Assembly (NCBI RefSeq): GCF_023015965.1
Contig: NZ_JALKAN010000002.1
Coordinates: forward strand, 806,001 to 870,000
DNA from: Allomuricauda sp. F6463D
GTDB lineage: Bacteria > Bacteroidota > Bacteroidia > Flavobacteriales > Flavobacteriaceae
Reading direction: 5' to 3'
DNA length: 64,000 nt
Notes under the pieces: generated by a model
Databases searched by the model: none
The model's input: only the letters and a program-made list of their open reading frames with translations
What the model was told of the DNA's origin: nothing
Shown: in pieces, positions 39,269 through 47,524 of the stretch
How the letters are laid out: each line of letters begins with the position of its first letter
Numbering within the stretch: position 1 is the stretch's first letter
Position numbers and translations under genes: made by a program

Positions 39269-40411
39269 CTAATATCCGAAGTCCGCTTTAAGTGCATCAA
39301 TTTTTTCGAGGGCCAAATCCTTAGTCAAAAAGTCAATTTCTTCTAGTTGGAAGGCTTTTTCGAAAGTTTTGAACGCTTTTTTGGGCTCTCCAATAAACTC
39401 ATAGTATTCGGCTTCAAAGTAAAAGCCCATCATAGTATCTGGAAATTCTTTTTTACAAAGATCGGACAAAGGCTTAAGTGAGTCGTAATCTTCTTTTTTA
39501 AGGCAGGCAGCGTAAATGGCCATAATATCATTGAGTTCCACTTGTTTTTCAAAACCAAAAAGGTCTTCAATAGTGTTGTAACGATTATCCAAATAGTAGA
39601 AAACAGGTTCCTCAGAGGTCAGAATATCTGATTTGAATTCCGCTGGTGTAATGGGCCTGTATATTCGGAACACATTATCAAAGGCCTTGCTTATCCCGTA
39701 GGAAGCAATGGAGGTATGATCGGCATTTTCATACTCATCAAAAAAGTAATGCAAAGATTCTTTAGTAATGGAACTGATGCTATGGTTCATTTGAAGGATG
39801 CGTTGTCTGTCATCCGAAGGCTGTTTTTCCACAATCAAATTATAAAAGATTGTTTGGTTCAATTCTGAGAGGCGAGCGGGGACCCTAGTTTCCATTTCGG
39901 TGGCCATCACGGGGGAGATGCTGACATAAGAATTGAACAAAGAGCGATCCTTGAACAAAAAGTAATTTCCAAAGTTGGCGGTAATATCGTATCCTACAAA
40001 CATTTTAAAGGGTGCAATATTGTAGCTTGTCTCTAGATAGGGGATGATTTCTGTTCCTAAAAACTCGTAGAACATTTTGCCTTTCTCCGTTGGTAGGCCA
40101 GATGTGTCTTCGTAATCGCAATCTTCCCATCGGAGGTCGTTTTGCAATTGGTCAATGCCCACTACAATAGCTTCTGGCATACGATCAAACTTACTTTGGA
40201 ATTTTACATTGGCGACAACAAGGTCAAAAAGGTATTCTGCATCCAAAACCACAATTAATGGGTATGTTTTCTCTTCGGTATAATCTTCTGGAAAATAGTA
40301 GGATACATCCCTTCGCTCTTGTAGCTTAAAGGATTCAAAGATTTCCTTTTTTACTTGGGCGCCTAGGTTCAAGCACATGAAGCCTATCAGTAGAAATAGA
40401 CATTTTTTCAT
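39269..40411 (-). CDS. Esterase-fold (putative esterase D-like) protein with Asp at the nucleophile position
   Basis: A 380-aa exported protein: signal peptide (1-18, CLNLGAQ), an alpha/beta-hydrolase domain of the putative esterase type (about 30-260, KTYPLIVVLDAEY, AIVVGIDQLQNDLRWEDC) and a C-terminal helical TPR-like part (about 290-380, PKKAFKTFEKAFQL). The nucleophile elbow, normally GHSxGG, reads VGYDITANFG, placing Asp142 where the catalytic Ser belongs. So it is either a pseudoenzyme or one with an unusual nucleophile. It is the last gene of the panC-panD-flippase cluster, 25 nt after the flippase-like gene. Partner or substrate unknown. Confidence 0.85.
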   Translation of the reverse strand: MKKCLFLLIGFMCLNLGAQVKKEIFESFKLQERRDVSYYFPEDYTEEKTYPLIVVLDAEYLFDLVVANVKFQSKFDRMPEAIVVGIDQLQNDLRWEDCDYEDTSGLPTEKGKMFYEFLGTEIIPYLETSYNIAPFKMFVGYDITANFGNYFLFKDRSLFNSYVSISPVMATEMETRVPARLSELNQTIFYNLIVEKQPSDDRQRILQMNHSISSITKESLHYFFDEYENADHTSIASYGISKAFDNVFRIYRPITPAEFKSDILTSEEPVFYYLDNRYNTIEDLFGFEKQVELNDIMAIYAACLKKEDYDSLKPLSDLCKKEFPDTMMGFYFEAEYYEFIGEPKKAFKTFEKAFQLEEIDFLTKDLALEKIDALKADFGY

Positions 40412-40436
40412 TGGTTAAGTTTTTCGCGGTTGGGGC

Positions 40437-41402
40437 TTACCGATTTCTATTCAATAACGGTAATACAATGAAGGATATTGTGCCAAATACGACTACCATT
40501 AAGGTTTGTGCAATCCACATGATCCAGCCAAACGCATCTCCCGAAATGGAGCTTATACCATAAATGCTCAATGCCGCACTTACCGCTATGGGGTACAAGC
40601 CTATGCCTCCGTTGGTCGTGGACATGGCGAAAGCTCCTGCAACAAAAGCGACCAATAATTCACCCAAGGTTAGTGTAATGGTTTCTTCCACGGTATGTTT
40701 AATTACCCAGAACATGCCAAAGTATGCTGCCCAAATGAACAATGTGTGGAAGATAAACCTCCATTTATTCTTCATTTTGAATACACTTAGCACCCCATCC
40801 TGTAGACCGTTTAAAAACCCCTTCACTTTTAGGGCGAAAGGCGATTTGGATTTGCGGATAATGAAAGACCCTACGAATAAACCTGCTATCCCAATGAACA
40901 AGATTCCGATAGCACCGATAATGTTCACACCTTTCTCCTCTAAAAAACCGAAGATAAAGTCAGTTTGAAGAATGAAGGTGATAGTTATAATGATTAGTAG
41001 CATCAATAAATCGACTACCCTTTCGGTTACTATGGTGCCAAATCCTTTTTCAAAAGGCACTTTTTCGTAGGTGGTAAGTGCGGTGGCCCTTAGAATTTCA
41101 CCTGAACGAGGTATTCCCAAATTAGCAAAATAGGAAATCAACACAATAAAAACGTTGTTAGTGATTTTGGGCTTATACCCCATGGGTTCCAAAAGGTAGT
41201 TCCAGCGGATGGCCCTAGAAATATGGCTCAGTATTCCAATGATTATGGATATGGTTACCCAAAAAGGACTTGCATTGGAAATGTAATGGATAATTTGGTC
41301 ACGTTCTTCTGATGTTGTGGAGTTATAGGAATACCAAACAAGAAATAACCCAAAGGCAATGGGTATAACTACTTTAAGGATTTTTTTTAGGGATTTGCCC
41401 AA
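40437..41402 (-). CDS. Lysylphosphatidylglycerol synthase TM / flippase-like membrane protein
   Basis: A 321-aa polytopic protein with seven to eight membrane helices, matching the UPF0104/LPG-synthase TM family. Conserved family points are SHISRAIRWNYLLEPMGYKP, the ANLGIPRSGEILRA motif and the late FAMSTTNGGIGLYPIAV stretch. Members transport or flip lipids (MprF flippase domain) in other bacteria; the lipid here is unknown. No catalytic aminoacyl-transferase domain is attached. It starts 3 nt after panD, so translation is probably coupled. Confidence 0.9.
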   Translation of the reverse strand: MGKSLKKILKVVIPIAFGLFLVWYSYNSTTSEERDQIIHYISNASPFWVTISIIIGILSHISRAIRWNYLLEPMGYKPKITNNVFIVLISYFANLGIPRSGEILRATALTTYEKVPFEKGFGTIVTERVVDLLMLLIIITITFILQTDFIFGFLEEKGVNIIGAIGILFIGIAGLFVGSFIIRKSKSPFALKVKGFLNGLQDGVLSVFKMKNKWRFIFHTLFIWAAYFGMFWVIKHTVEETITLTLGELLVAFVAGAFAMSTTNGGIGLYPIAVSAALSIYGISSISGDAFGWIMWIAQTLMVVVFGTISFIVLPLLNRNR

Positions 41403-41405
41403 AAT

Positions 41406-41756
41406 TTACTGGAGTAGATTGGTTTTCTCGTTTGGGAATACCAATGCTGGATTAAATGTTTTTGCTTCTTCGATATCCATCCAAGCGTAGGTTATTAGGA
41501 TCAATACGTCGCCAACGGCGACCTTTCTGGCAGCGGCACCATTTAATGTTAATTCCCCCGAACCCCTAGGTCCAGGGATGGCATATGTTTCCAATCGCTC
41601 ACCGTTGTTGTTGTTTACGATTTGCACTTTTTCCCCCCGAATAATGTTGGCGGCATCCATAAGATCCTCGTCTATGGTGATGCTACCTATATAATTTAGG
41701 TCGGCTCCGGTAACTTTTACTCGGTGTATTTTAGATTTTACAACTTCTACTTGCAT
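41406..41756 (-). CDS. panD: Aspartate 1-decarboxylase
   Basis: Pyruvoyl enzyme that makes beta-alanine for pantothenate and CoA. The 116-aa proenzyme has the self-cleavage site Gly24-Ser25 in NYIGSITID, with Tyr58-region active-site motif ([22 protein letters not shown], core only) intact. It follows panC by 12 nt and is followed by the flippase-like gene at 3 nt. The neighbour panC uses its product directly. Confidence 0.96.
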   Translation of the reverse strand: MQVEVVKSKIHRVKVTGADLNYIGSITIDEDLMDAANIIRGEKVQIVNNNNGERLETYAIPGPRGSGELTLNGAAARKVAVGDVLILITYAWMDIEEAKTFNPALVFPNEKTNLLQ

Positions 41757-41768
41757 GGTGCAAAAATA

Positions 41769-42617
41769 TCAATTCAATCTTATATTATCAATTAGGCGAA
41801 CACCATCTGCGTAAACCGCAATAAACGCTCTATATTTTTGGTTGTCCTGTATTTTTAAAACTGGAGTCAATGTGATCTCTTCCGCAATTTCAAAATACTC
41901 CAAGTCAAACAAAGGGTGGTTCTCAAATTCGGATTTTACCCAATCCGTTATAGTTATAGCACTATTCGTGCCAAATTCAGCTTTGGCAGCTTTGAGGGTA
42001 GTATATATAAAACTGGCCTGTTCGCGAGTATTTTTTGATAACCTTTCGTTACGAGAACTCATGGCCAAACCGTGCGGTTCCCTTTCAATGGGGCAACCTA
42101 TAATAGTATAGGGTAAATTCTTGATTTCGACCATTTTTCTAATAATTTGCAACTGCTGGAAATCTTTTTCCCCGAAGTAAGCTCTATCTGGAGCTACCGT
42201 TCTTAAGAAAAGTTCTACAATGGTTCCCACACCATCAAAATGACCACTTCTGAACTTGCCTTCCATTACCTTATCCAAACCATCGAACTCATAGTTTTGA
42301 GAAACTACATTTCCTTCATAGATTTCATCCACTGTAGGCGCAAAAACTACAATATTGTCCGAAAGCTGTCTCAAGAGTTCGATATCCTTATTAAAAGTCC
42401 TTGGGTATTTATCCAAATCATTCTTTTTATCGAATTGCGTGGGGTTCACAAAAATGCTTACAATTACCAGGTCATTTTCTAAAAGTGCTTTGTTTACCAA
42501 AGAGAGATGACCGGAGTGGAGTGCACCCATGGTGGGCACAAGACCAATGGTGTTGTCTTTTTCACGCTTTTTCAAAGTAAAGGTGTTCAGCTCTTTTTTA
42601 CGGTCGAATATCTTCAT
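41769..42617 (-). CDS. panC: Pantothenate synthetase
   Basis: Joins pantoate and beta-alanine with ATP to form pantothenate. The 282-aa length is standard when started at ATG 42617 (MKIFDRKKELN); the extra MYLY from 42629 is unlikely. Visible are the HIGH-like TMGALHSGHLSL, the pantoate-binding IFVNPTQF, the FGEKDFQQ loop and the KMSKS-like AMSSRNERLS. It heads the panC-panD-flippase-esterase operon, driven by a minus-strand -7 element at 42637-42644. Confidence 0.97.
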   Translation of the reverse strand: MKIFDRKKELNTFTLKKREKDNTIGLVPTMGALHSGHLSLVNKALLENDLVIVSIFVNPTQFDKKNDLDKYPRTFNKDIELLRQLSDNIVVFAPTVDEIYEGNVVSQNYEFDGLDKVMEGKFRSGHFDGVGTIVELFLRTVAPDRAYFGEKDFQQLQIIRKMVEIKNLPYTIIGCPIEREPHGLAMSSRNERLSKNTREQASFIYTTLKAAKAEFGTNSAITITDWVKSEFENHPLFDLEYFEIAEEITLTPVLKIQDNQKYRAFIAVYADGVRLIDNIRLN

Positions 42618-42636
42618 ATACAGGTACAAAAGGGTG

Positions 42637-42644
42637 CAAAAATA
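42637..42644 (-). promoter_or_regulatory. -7 element for panC
   Basis: Minus strand reads TATTTTTG, an exact TAnnTTTG match about 20 nt upstream of the panC ATG. It lies back to back with the plus-strand element at 42676-42683. Confidence 0.55.
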
Positions 42645-42675
42645 CTATAAATACTGCTAATCAGCATAATTTTTG

Positions 42676-42683
42676 TACTTTTG
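42676..42683 (+). promoter_or_regulatory. -7 element TACTTTTG for the GT5-like gene
   Basis: Exact TAnnTTTG match 37 nt before the ATG at 42720. The in-frame upstream start at 42681 would overlap this element and is therefore unlikely. Confidence 0.55.
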
Positions 42684-42719
42684 CAATTATGTTTTTCGGA
42701 CAAACAAAAGAAAGTGTTT

Positions 42720-43529
42720 ATGAATGGTAAAAAGGTATTGTTTGTATCTTCTGAATTAGTTCCCTACCTCCCAGAGAATCCTGTTTCCTTAATGTCTTAC
42801 GAAGCGCCAAGAATGGTGAACAGTAAAGGTGGGCAAATACGCATTTTTATGCCGAGGTATGGTAGTATTAATGAAAGGAGGCATCAATTACATGAAGTAA
42901 TACGCCTATCGGGAATGAATCTTGTAATCAACGATATGGATATGCCATTGATTATTAAGGTTGCATCCATTCCAAAAGAGCGAATCCAAGTCTATTTTAT
43001 AGACAATGATGAATATTTTAAAAGAAAAGCAACTTTTACGGATAAAGAGGGGAGTTTGTTTCCTGATAATGATGAGCGAGCCATTTTCTTTGCAAAAGGG
43101 GTTGTTGAAACAGTGAAAAAACTAAATTGGTCTCCAGATATTATCCATGTACACGGATGGATGGCTTCCATGGTACCGCTTTACCTAAGAAAATATTATG
43201 CGGATGAACCGTTATTTTCTGAAAGTAGGATTGTTACATCCGTTTATGGTAAAGATTTTGAAGGTGAACTCGACAATACAATGATTGAAAAGATTGCTTT
43301 TGATGGCATTGACAAAGAAGAGATTTCATCGTTGGCGCATCCCGAATATAATAATTTGTTAAAGGTTGCTGTAGATCATTCCGATGCGGTTATTTTAGCC
43401 GCGGAAGAATTGTCAGAGGACTTAAAAAATCATATTGATAATCTTTCCGTACCTGTTTTGCCCTATGTACCGCTTCAGGAAGCAGAGGAGGCATACACAA
43501 ATTTCTATAACACAGAGGTTCTAAAATAG
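42720..43529 (+). CDS. Glycogen/starch synthase N-domain-like protein (half-length, GT5)
   Basis: A 269-aa protein matching only the N-terminal Rossmann domain of GT5 glycogen synthases: KKVLFVSSELVPYL at the start, GGQIRIFMPRYG, the FFAKGVVETVKKLNWSPDIIHVHGW core (trimmed) and the PLYLRKYY stretch. The second GT1-like domain that carries most ADP-glucose contacts is absent, and the N-terminal KTGGL motif is not found (PENPVSLMS stands there). So a polymer synthase activity is doubtful; it may bind sugar nucleotides or act as a regulator. It is 5 nt upstream of a DUF4270 lipoprotein gene. Confidence 0.82.
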   Translation: MNGKKVLFVSSELVPYLPENPVSLMSYEAPRMVNSKGGQIRIFMPRYGSINERRHQLHEVIRLSGMNLVINDMDMPLIIKVASIPKERIQVYFIDNDEYFKRKATFTDKEGSLFPDNDERAIFFAKGVVETVKKLNWSPDIIHVHGWMASMVPLYLRKYYADEPLFSESRIVTSVYGKDFEGELDNTMIEKIAFDGIDKEEISSLAHPEYNNLLKVAVDHSDAVILAAEELSEDLKNHIDNLSVPVLPYVPLQEAEEAYTNFYNTEVLK

Positions 43530-43534
43530 ATTGA

Positions 43535-45355
43535 ATGAGATTTTCCAATATTACCAAAGTTTCAGCGATAGTTGGAACTTTGCTTTTACTCATAACTTCT
43601 TGCGAAGACGAATTGGATACCATTGGCGAGGGTGTTGTTGCAGGAGAGCCCTTTAGTACTGGGAAAGTGGAGTACGATGTTTTTGCTTATAATAAAGGAA
43701 TTGCTGCGGTACAGACCAATAGGCTTCCCTTATATCAGTTGGGTACCTTTAACGATCCCATTTACGGTCAACGTAAAGCCAGTATTGTATCCCAGCTTAC
43801 ATTGTCAACAGTTTCACCTACTTTTGGTGATTTGTCGCAAGCTACCGAAGATCAAGGCGCTTCTGATGATAGCGAAGCTACTGTAGATGAAAATGAAACT
43901 GTAACCGAAGTTTATTTGTACATCCCTTTTCAAACCCCTCCTTCTTCCGATACAGACGGTGATGGTGTGGATGATATTTTTGAAAGTGGAGACGATGTCG
44001 ACGATCCAAATTCGGATTATGATGGTGACGGTGTCACCGACAATCAAGAACAAGTTTTGGGCTCAAACCCTTTTGATCCGAACGAAGATGGAACAGGAGA
44101 TAATTTTGTAGCGAATAATTATCCAAACAAATTTGATTTGGACAGTATTTATGGTGATCGTACACAAACGTTCAATCTAGTAGTGTCAAGATCTAACTAT
44201 TTTCTTCGTGATTTAGACCCCAATTCAAATTTTGAAGAAGCCCAAGATTATTTTTCGAATCAGGATATTTCTGCATTTATTGGGGAGACTCTATTTGATG
44301 GGGAGGTTACAATAGATAACGAAGAAATGTTGTTTCGGGAGAATGAAGATGACCCTGATACAGAAGATGTGGATGAATCTACAGAAATATCAACAAGACT
44401 GAGTCCAGGTATTCGCGTCGCTTTAAATCCAGAATTTTTTCAAGAGAATATTTTGGACAAAGAAGGACAGTCCGAGTTGTTGAGTCAATCCAATTTTAGA
44501 AATTTTCTTAGAGGGATTCATTTATCCGGAACCGATATGGATGAATTGATGTTTTTATTGGATTTGACCCAAGCTAACATTACAATTTCCTATACGTACC
44601 AAGATTACGATTTAGATGAGGAAGAAATTGTAGAGGCAGAAAGTGATTTTACCTTAAATTTTTTAGTAGGAAGTTCTACTGGAGGGATAACCGGAAATGC
44701 CGTAAATGTTTTTGAGAATGAAATGTTACCAGCAGAGATTGAAAATTCGCTTGACAATGGGGAAAATGCTTCGAGAATATTTGTAAAAGGCGGAACTACC
44801 TTGGCTGAGGTTAGATTGTTTGATGAAGTGGAAAACGGAGGTTCTTCGATTATCAATCAAATTAAACAAAATAATTGGATCATAAACGAGGCAAACTTGG
44901 TTTTCTATGTAGATCGCGAAACACTTGACGCTTCCGTTGTTGAGCCGCCAAGGCTCTATCTGTATAATGCAGAAACCAATCAACCCTTGTTCGATGCGTC
45001 TAACGAGGACATTACTGCCACTTCTGGCTCAAATTCACTAAGATATTTTCCAAACCATGATGGTCTTTTGGAAACGGACAATGATTTGGGAGTTAAGTAT
45101 ACTATTCGAATTACCGAGCATATTAATAATATTATTGTAAGAGATTCTTCAAACGCGAAGTTAGGGTTGACATTGACTCCAAATATTTCACTTACTGCTG
45201 TCCAAGAAGCTATAGGAAATGATATGCAGGGAATAGATTATCCAGTAGGTGCAGCCATGAGTCCTTTAGGAACTGTTTTATATGGCAGTAATGTGGCACC
45301 AGAAGAAGAGGCGAACAAGCTTAAATTGGAAATTTATTATACCAAAGCGAATTAA
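43535..45355 (+). CDS. DUF4270 lipoprotein with Asp-rich calcium-binding-type stretch
   Basis: A 606-aa lipoprotein ([23 protein letters not shown], trimmed; lipid Cys near 23) of family DUF4270, common in Bacteroidota and of unknown function. Family signs are [11 protein letters not shown] right after the Cys, [21 protein letters not shown] (trimmed), and late [14 protein letters not shown] and [11 protein letters not shown] linker at about 145-190 holds thrombospondin-type-3-like repeats ([19 protein letters not shown]), which bind calcium in other proteins. The gene is 5 nt after the half-length GT5 gene and 114 nt before glmS. Surface or outer-membrane location is probable. Confidence 0.87.
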   Translation: MRFSNITKVSAIVGTLLLLITSCEDELDTIGEGVVAGEPFSTGKVEYDVFAYNKGIAAVQTNRLPLYQLGTFNDPIYGQRKASIVSQLTLSTVSPTFGDLSQATEDQGASDDSEATVDENETVTEVYLYIPFQTPPSSDTDGDGVDDIFESGDDVDDPNSDYDGDGVTDNQEQVLGSNPFDPNEDGTGDNFVANNYPNKFDLDSIYGDRTQTFNLVVSRSNYFLRDLDPNSNFEEAQDYFSNQDISAFIGETLFDGEVTIDNEEMLFRENEDDPDTEDVDESTEISTRLSPGIRVALNPEFFQENILDKEGQSELLSQSNFRNFLRGIHLSGTDMDELMFLLDLTQANITISYTYQDYDLDEEEIVEAESDFTLNFLVGSSTGGITGNAVNVFENEMLPAEIENSLDNGENASRIFVKGGTTLAEVRLFDEVENGGSSIINQIKQNNWIINEANLVFYVDRETLDASVVEPPRLYLYNAETNQPLFDASNEDITATSGSNSLRYFPNHDGLLETDNDLGVKYTIRITEHINNIIVRDSSNAKLGLTLTPNISLTAVQEAIGNDMQGIDYPVGAAMSPLGTVLYGSNVAPEEEANKLKLEIYYTKAN

Positions 45356-45431
45356 ATTTCATATTTATCGTTGTTTATCGAACGTTTATCGTATTAAAGA
45401 TCTAGAACAGCCTATTTTAGCGTATACATTC

Positions 45432-45439
45432 TAAATTTG
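45432..45439 (+). promoter_or_regulatory. -7 element TAAATTTG for glmS
   Basis: Exact TAnnTTTG match 30 nt before the ATG at 45470, with TTTTAG about 18 nt upstream as a possible -33 element. It overlaps the alternative TTG start at 45437, which supports the ATG. Confidence 0.5.
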
Positions 45440-45469
45440 TTGATTAATCCCCCACTAAAAAATAATCTT

Positions 45470-47317
45470 ATGTGTGGAATAGTCGGATATATTGGTCATA
45501 GAGATGCCTATCCAATAATTATAAAGGGTCTACAGAGACTAGAGTACAGAGGCTACGACAGTGCAGGAGTAACCTTGTTCGATGGTGAAAATATACATCT
45601 TGCCAAAACAAAAGGAAAAGTAGAGGATTTAAAAAACAAGGCCGAAAACACTATTCCTACAAATGGAAAACTAGGTTTAGGCCATACAAGGTGGGCGACC
45701 CACGGAGTTCCCAATGATGTAAATTCTCATCCCCATTATTCCAATTCAGGTGATTTGGTCATTATACATAATGGAATCATTGAAAATTATGAATCCATTA
45801 AGCAAGCCTTATTAAAAAGAGGCTACACTTTTAAATCCGACACGGATACAGAAGTGCTTATCAATTTAATCGAAGAAGTAAAGAAAAAAGAAGGGGTAAA
45901 GCTTGGAAAAGCAGTTCAAATAGCGTTGAACCAAGTAGTTGGAGCATACGCCATTGCAGTATTTGATAGGAATAAACCAGATGAGATTGTAGTGGCCAAA
46001 TTAGGGAGCCCACTTGCTATAGGTATTGGAGAGAATGAATATTTTATTGCTTCTGATGCCTCGCCTTTTATTGAATTCACCAACAATGCTGTGTATCTCG
46101 AAGATGAAGAAATGGCAATCGTAAGGATTGGCAAGGAAATTAAACTTCGAAAAATAAAGGATGACGCAATTGCCTATCCAAACATTCTGGAACTTCAGCT
46201 CAATCTTGAAGAGATAGAAAAGGGGGGGTACGATCATTTTATGCTCAAAGAAATTTATGAACAGCCTAAGGCCATAATGGACACCTACCGAGGACGTTTG
46301 TTAGCGGATAAGGGAATCATAAAAATGGCGGGCATTGATCAAAACCTAGAAAAATTCCTCAATGCCAACAGAATTATTATTGTGGCCTGTGGAACATCCT
46401 GGCATGCTGGGTTGGTCGCAGAATATATTTTCGAAGATATGGCCAGAATACCTGTTGAAGTAGAGTACGCTTCTGAATTCAGGTATCGAAATCCGGTCAT
46501 TACTGAGAACGATGTGCTCATAGCCATTTCTCAGTCAGGTGAAACTGCAGATACTTTGGCGGCAATAAAGTTGGCAAAGAAAAAAGGAGCTTTCGTGTTT
46601 GGAGTATGTAACGTAGTGGGGTCATCAATTGCAAGAGAAACCCATGCGGGAGCATATACCCATGCAGGTCCTGAGATTGGAGTGGCTTCAACCAAGGCGT
46701 TTACTACACAGATTACGGTATTGACCTTAATTGCCTTAAAATTGGCTCAAGAAAAAGGAACCATTTCCCAATCTAAGTATCAAGAATGTTTGGCAGAATT
46801 GGAAACAGTACCTTCTAAAGTGGAAAAAGCACTGGAGGCCAATGCATTGGTAGAGGAAATTTCTGAAACCTATAAAGATTCGGCAAATTGTTTGTATTTG
46901 GGTAGAGGGTATAATTTTCCGGTAGCATTGGAAGGAGCTCTTAAATTAAAAGAAATCAGTTATATCCATGCTGAAGGATATCCTGCTGCTGAGATGAAAC
47001 ATGGACCTATCGCTTTGATTGATGAACAAATGCCCGTTGTGGTAATTGCAACAAAAAAAGGGCACTACGAAAAAGTAGTTAGCAACATTCAAGAAATTAA
47101 ATCTAGGAAGGGCAGAATCATTGCAATTGTTACCGAAGGGGATGAAGCCGTGAAAGAATTGGCAGACCATGTAATTGAGGTTCCTGATACTTCCGAAAGT
47201 TTATCTCCATTGCTTACAACTATTCCATTACAATTGCTATCATATCATATTGCGGTAATGAGAGGTTGTAATGTGGATCAACCAAGGAATTTGGCAAAAT
47301 CAGTTACGGTGGAATGA
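45470..47317 (+). CDS. glmS: Glutamine--fructose-6-phosphate aminotransferase (isomerizing)
   Basis: First enzyme of UDP-GlcNAc synthesis, turning fructose 6-phosphate and glutamine into glucosamine 6-phosphate for peptidoglycan and LPS. Started at ATG 45470 the protein is 615 aa and begins MCGIVGYIG, leaving Cys1 as the N-terminal nucleophile after Met removal. The glutaminase domain (GHTRWATHG, NPHYSNSGD-like loop) is followed by two SIS isomerase domains (ACGTSWHAG, ISQSGETADTLAA, STKAFTTQI, EMKHGPIALID) and a C-terminal QPRNLAKSVTVE. A good terminator follows. No glmS ribozyme is seen upstream. Confidence 0.98.
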   Translation: MCGIVGYIGHRDAYPIIIKGLQRLEYRGYDSAGVTLFDGENIHLAKTKGKVEDLKNKAENTIPTNGKLGLGHTRWATHGVPNDVNSHPHYSNSGDLVIIHNGIIENYESIKQALLKRGYTFKSDTDTEVLINLIEEVKKKEGVKLGKAVQIALNQVVGAYAIAVFDRNKPDEIVVAKLGSPLAIGIGENEYFIASDASPFIEFTNNAVYLEDEEMAIVRIGKEIKLRKIKDDAIAYPNILELQLNLEEIEKGGYDHFMLKEIYEQPKAIMDTYRGRLLADKGIIKMAGIDQNLEKFLNANRIIIVACGTSWHAGLVAEYIFEDMARIPVEVEYASEFRYRNPVITENDVLIAISQSGETADTLAAIKLAKKKGAFVFGVCNVVGSSIARETHAGAYTHAGPEIGVASTKAFTTQITVLTLIALKLAQEKGTISQSKYQECLAELETVPSKVEKALEANALVEEISETYKDSANCLYLGRGYNFPVALEGALKLKEISYIHAEGYPAAEMKHGPIALIDEQMPVVVIATKKGHYEKVVSNIQEIKSRKGRIIAIVTEGDEAVKELADHVIEVPDTSESLSPLLTTIPLQLLSYHIAVMRGCNVDQPRNLAKSVTVE

Positions 47318-47345
47318 TACCATCAAAATATCGAGTTAATAATAG

Positions 47346-47372
47346 AAGGTGCTGATTTCAGCACCTTTTTTG
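47346..47372 (+). terminator. Terminator after glmS
   Basis: Perfect 9-bp stem AAGGTGCTG/CAGCACCTT (47346-47354 with 47359-47367), 4-nt loop, then a T tract. Confidence 0.85.
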
Positions 47373-47413
47373 TTGAAAAAGGATATTTTAGCACTTTTTT
47401 TTACCAAAAAAGT

Positions 47414-47429
47414 ATTATGCATGCATAAT
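47414..47429. promoter_or_regulatory. 16-bp perfect palindrome upstream of the TonB receptor
   Basis: ATTATGCATGCATAAT is a perfect 16-bp palindrome about 95 nt before the receptor start and lies in the promoter interval. It is a good operator candidate, but the regulator is unknown. Confidence 0.45.
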
Positions 47430-47524
47430 TTTTTTCAAATTTGTATAATTGAAATAAAAAATAATGTATCTTCCCATCGATACTTAACAAGCACATAAAC
47501 AAAATTAACTCTAATCCATAGCAA

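Noticed and set aside
45356-45469. glmS ribozyme upstream of glmS
   Set aside because: The 114-nt leader has none of the ribozyme core helices, and the ribozyme is mainly a Firmicutes element. A plain -7 element is present instead.
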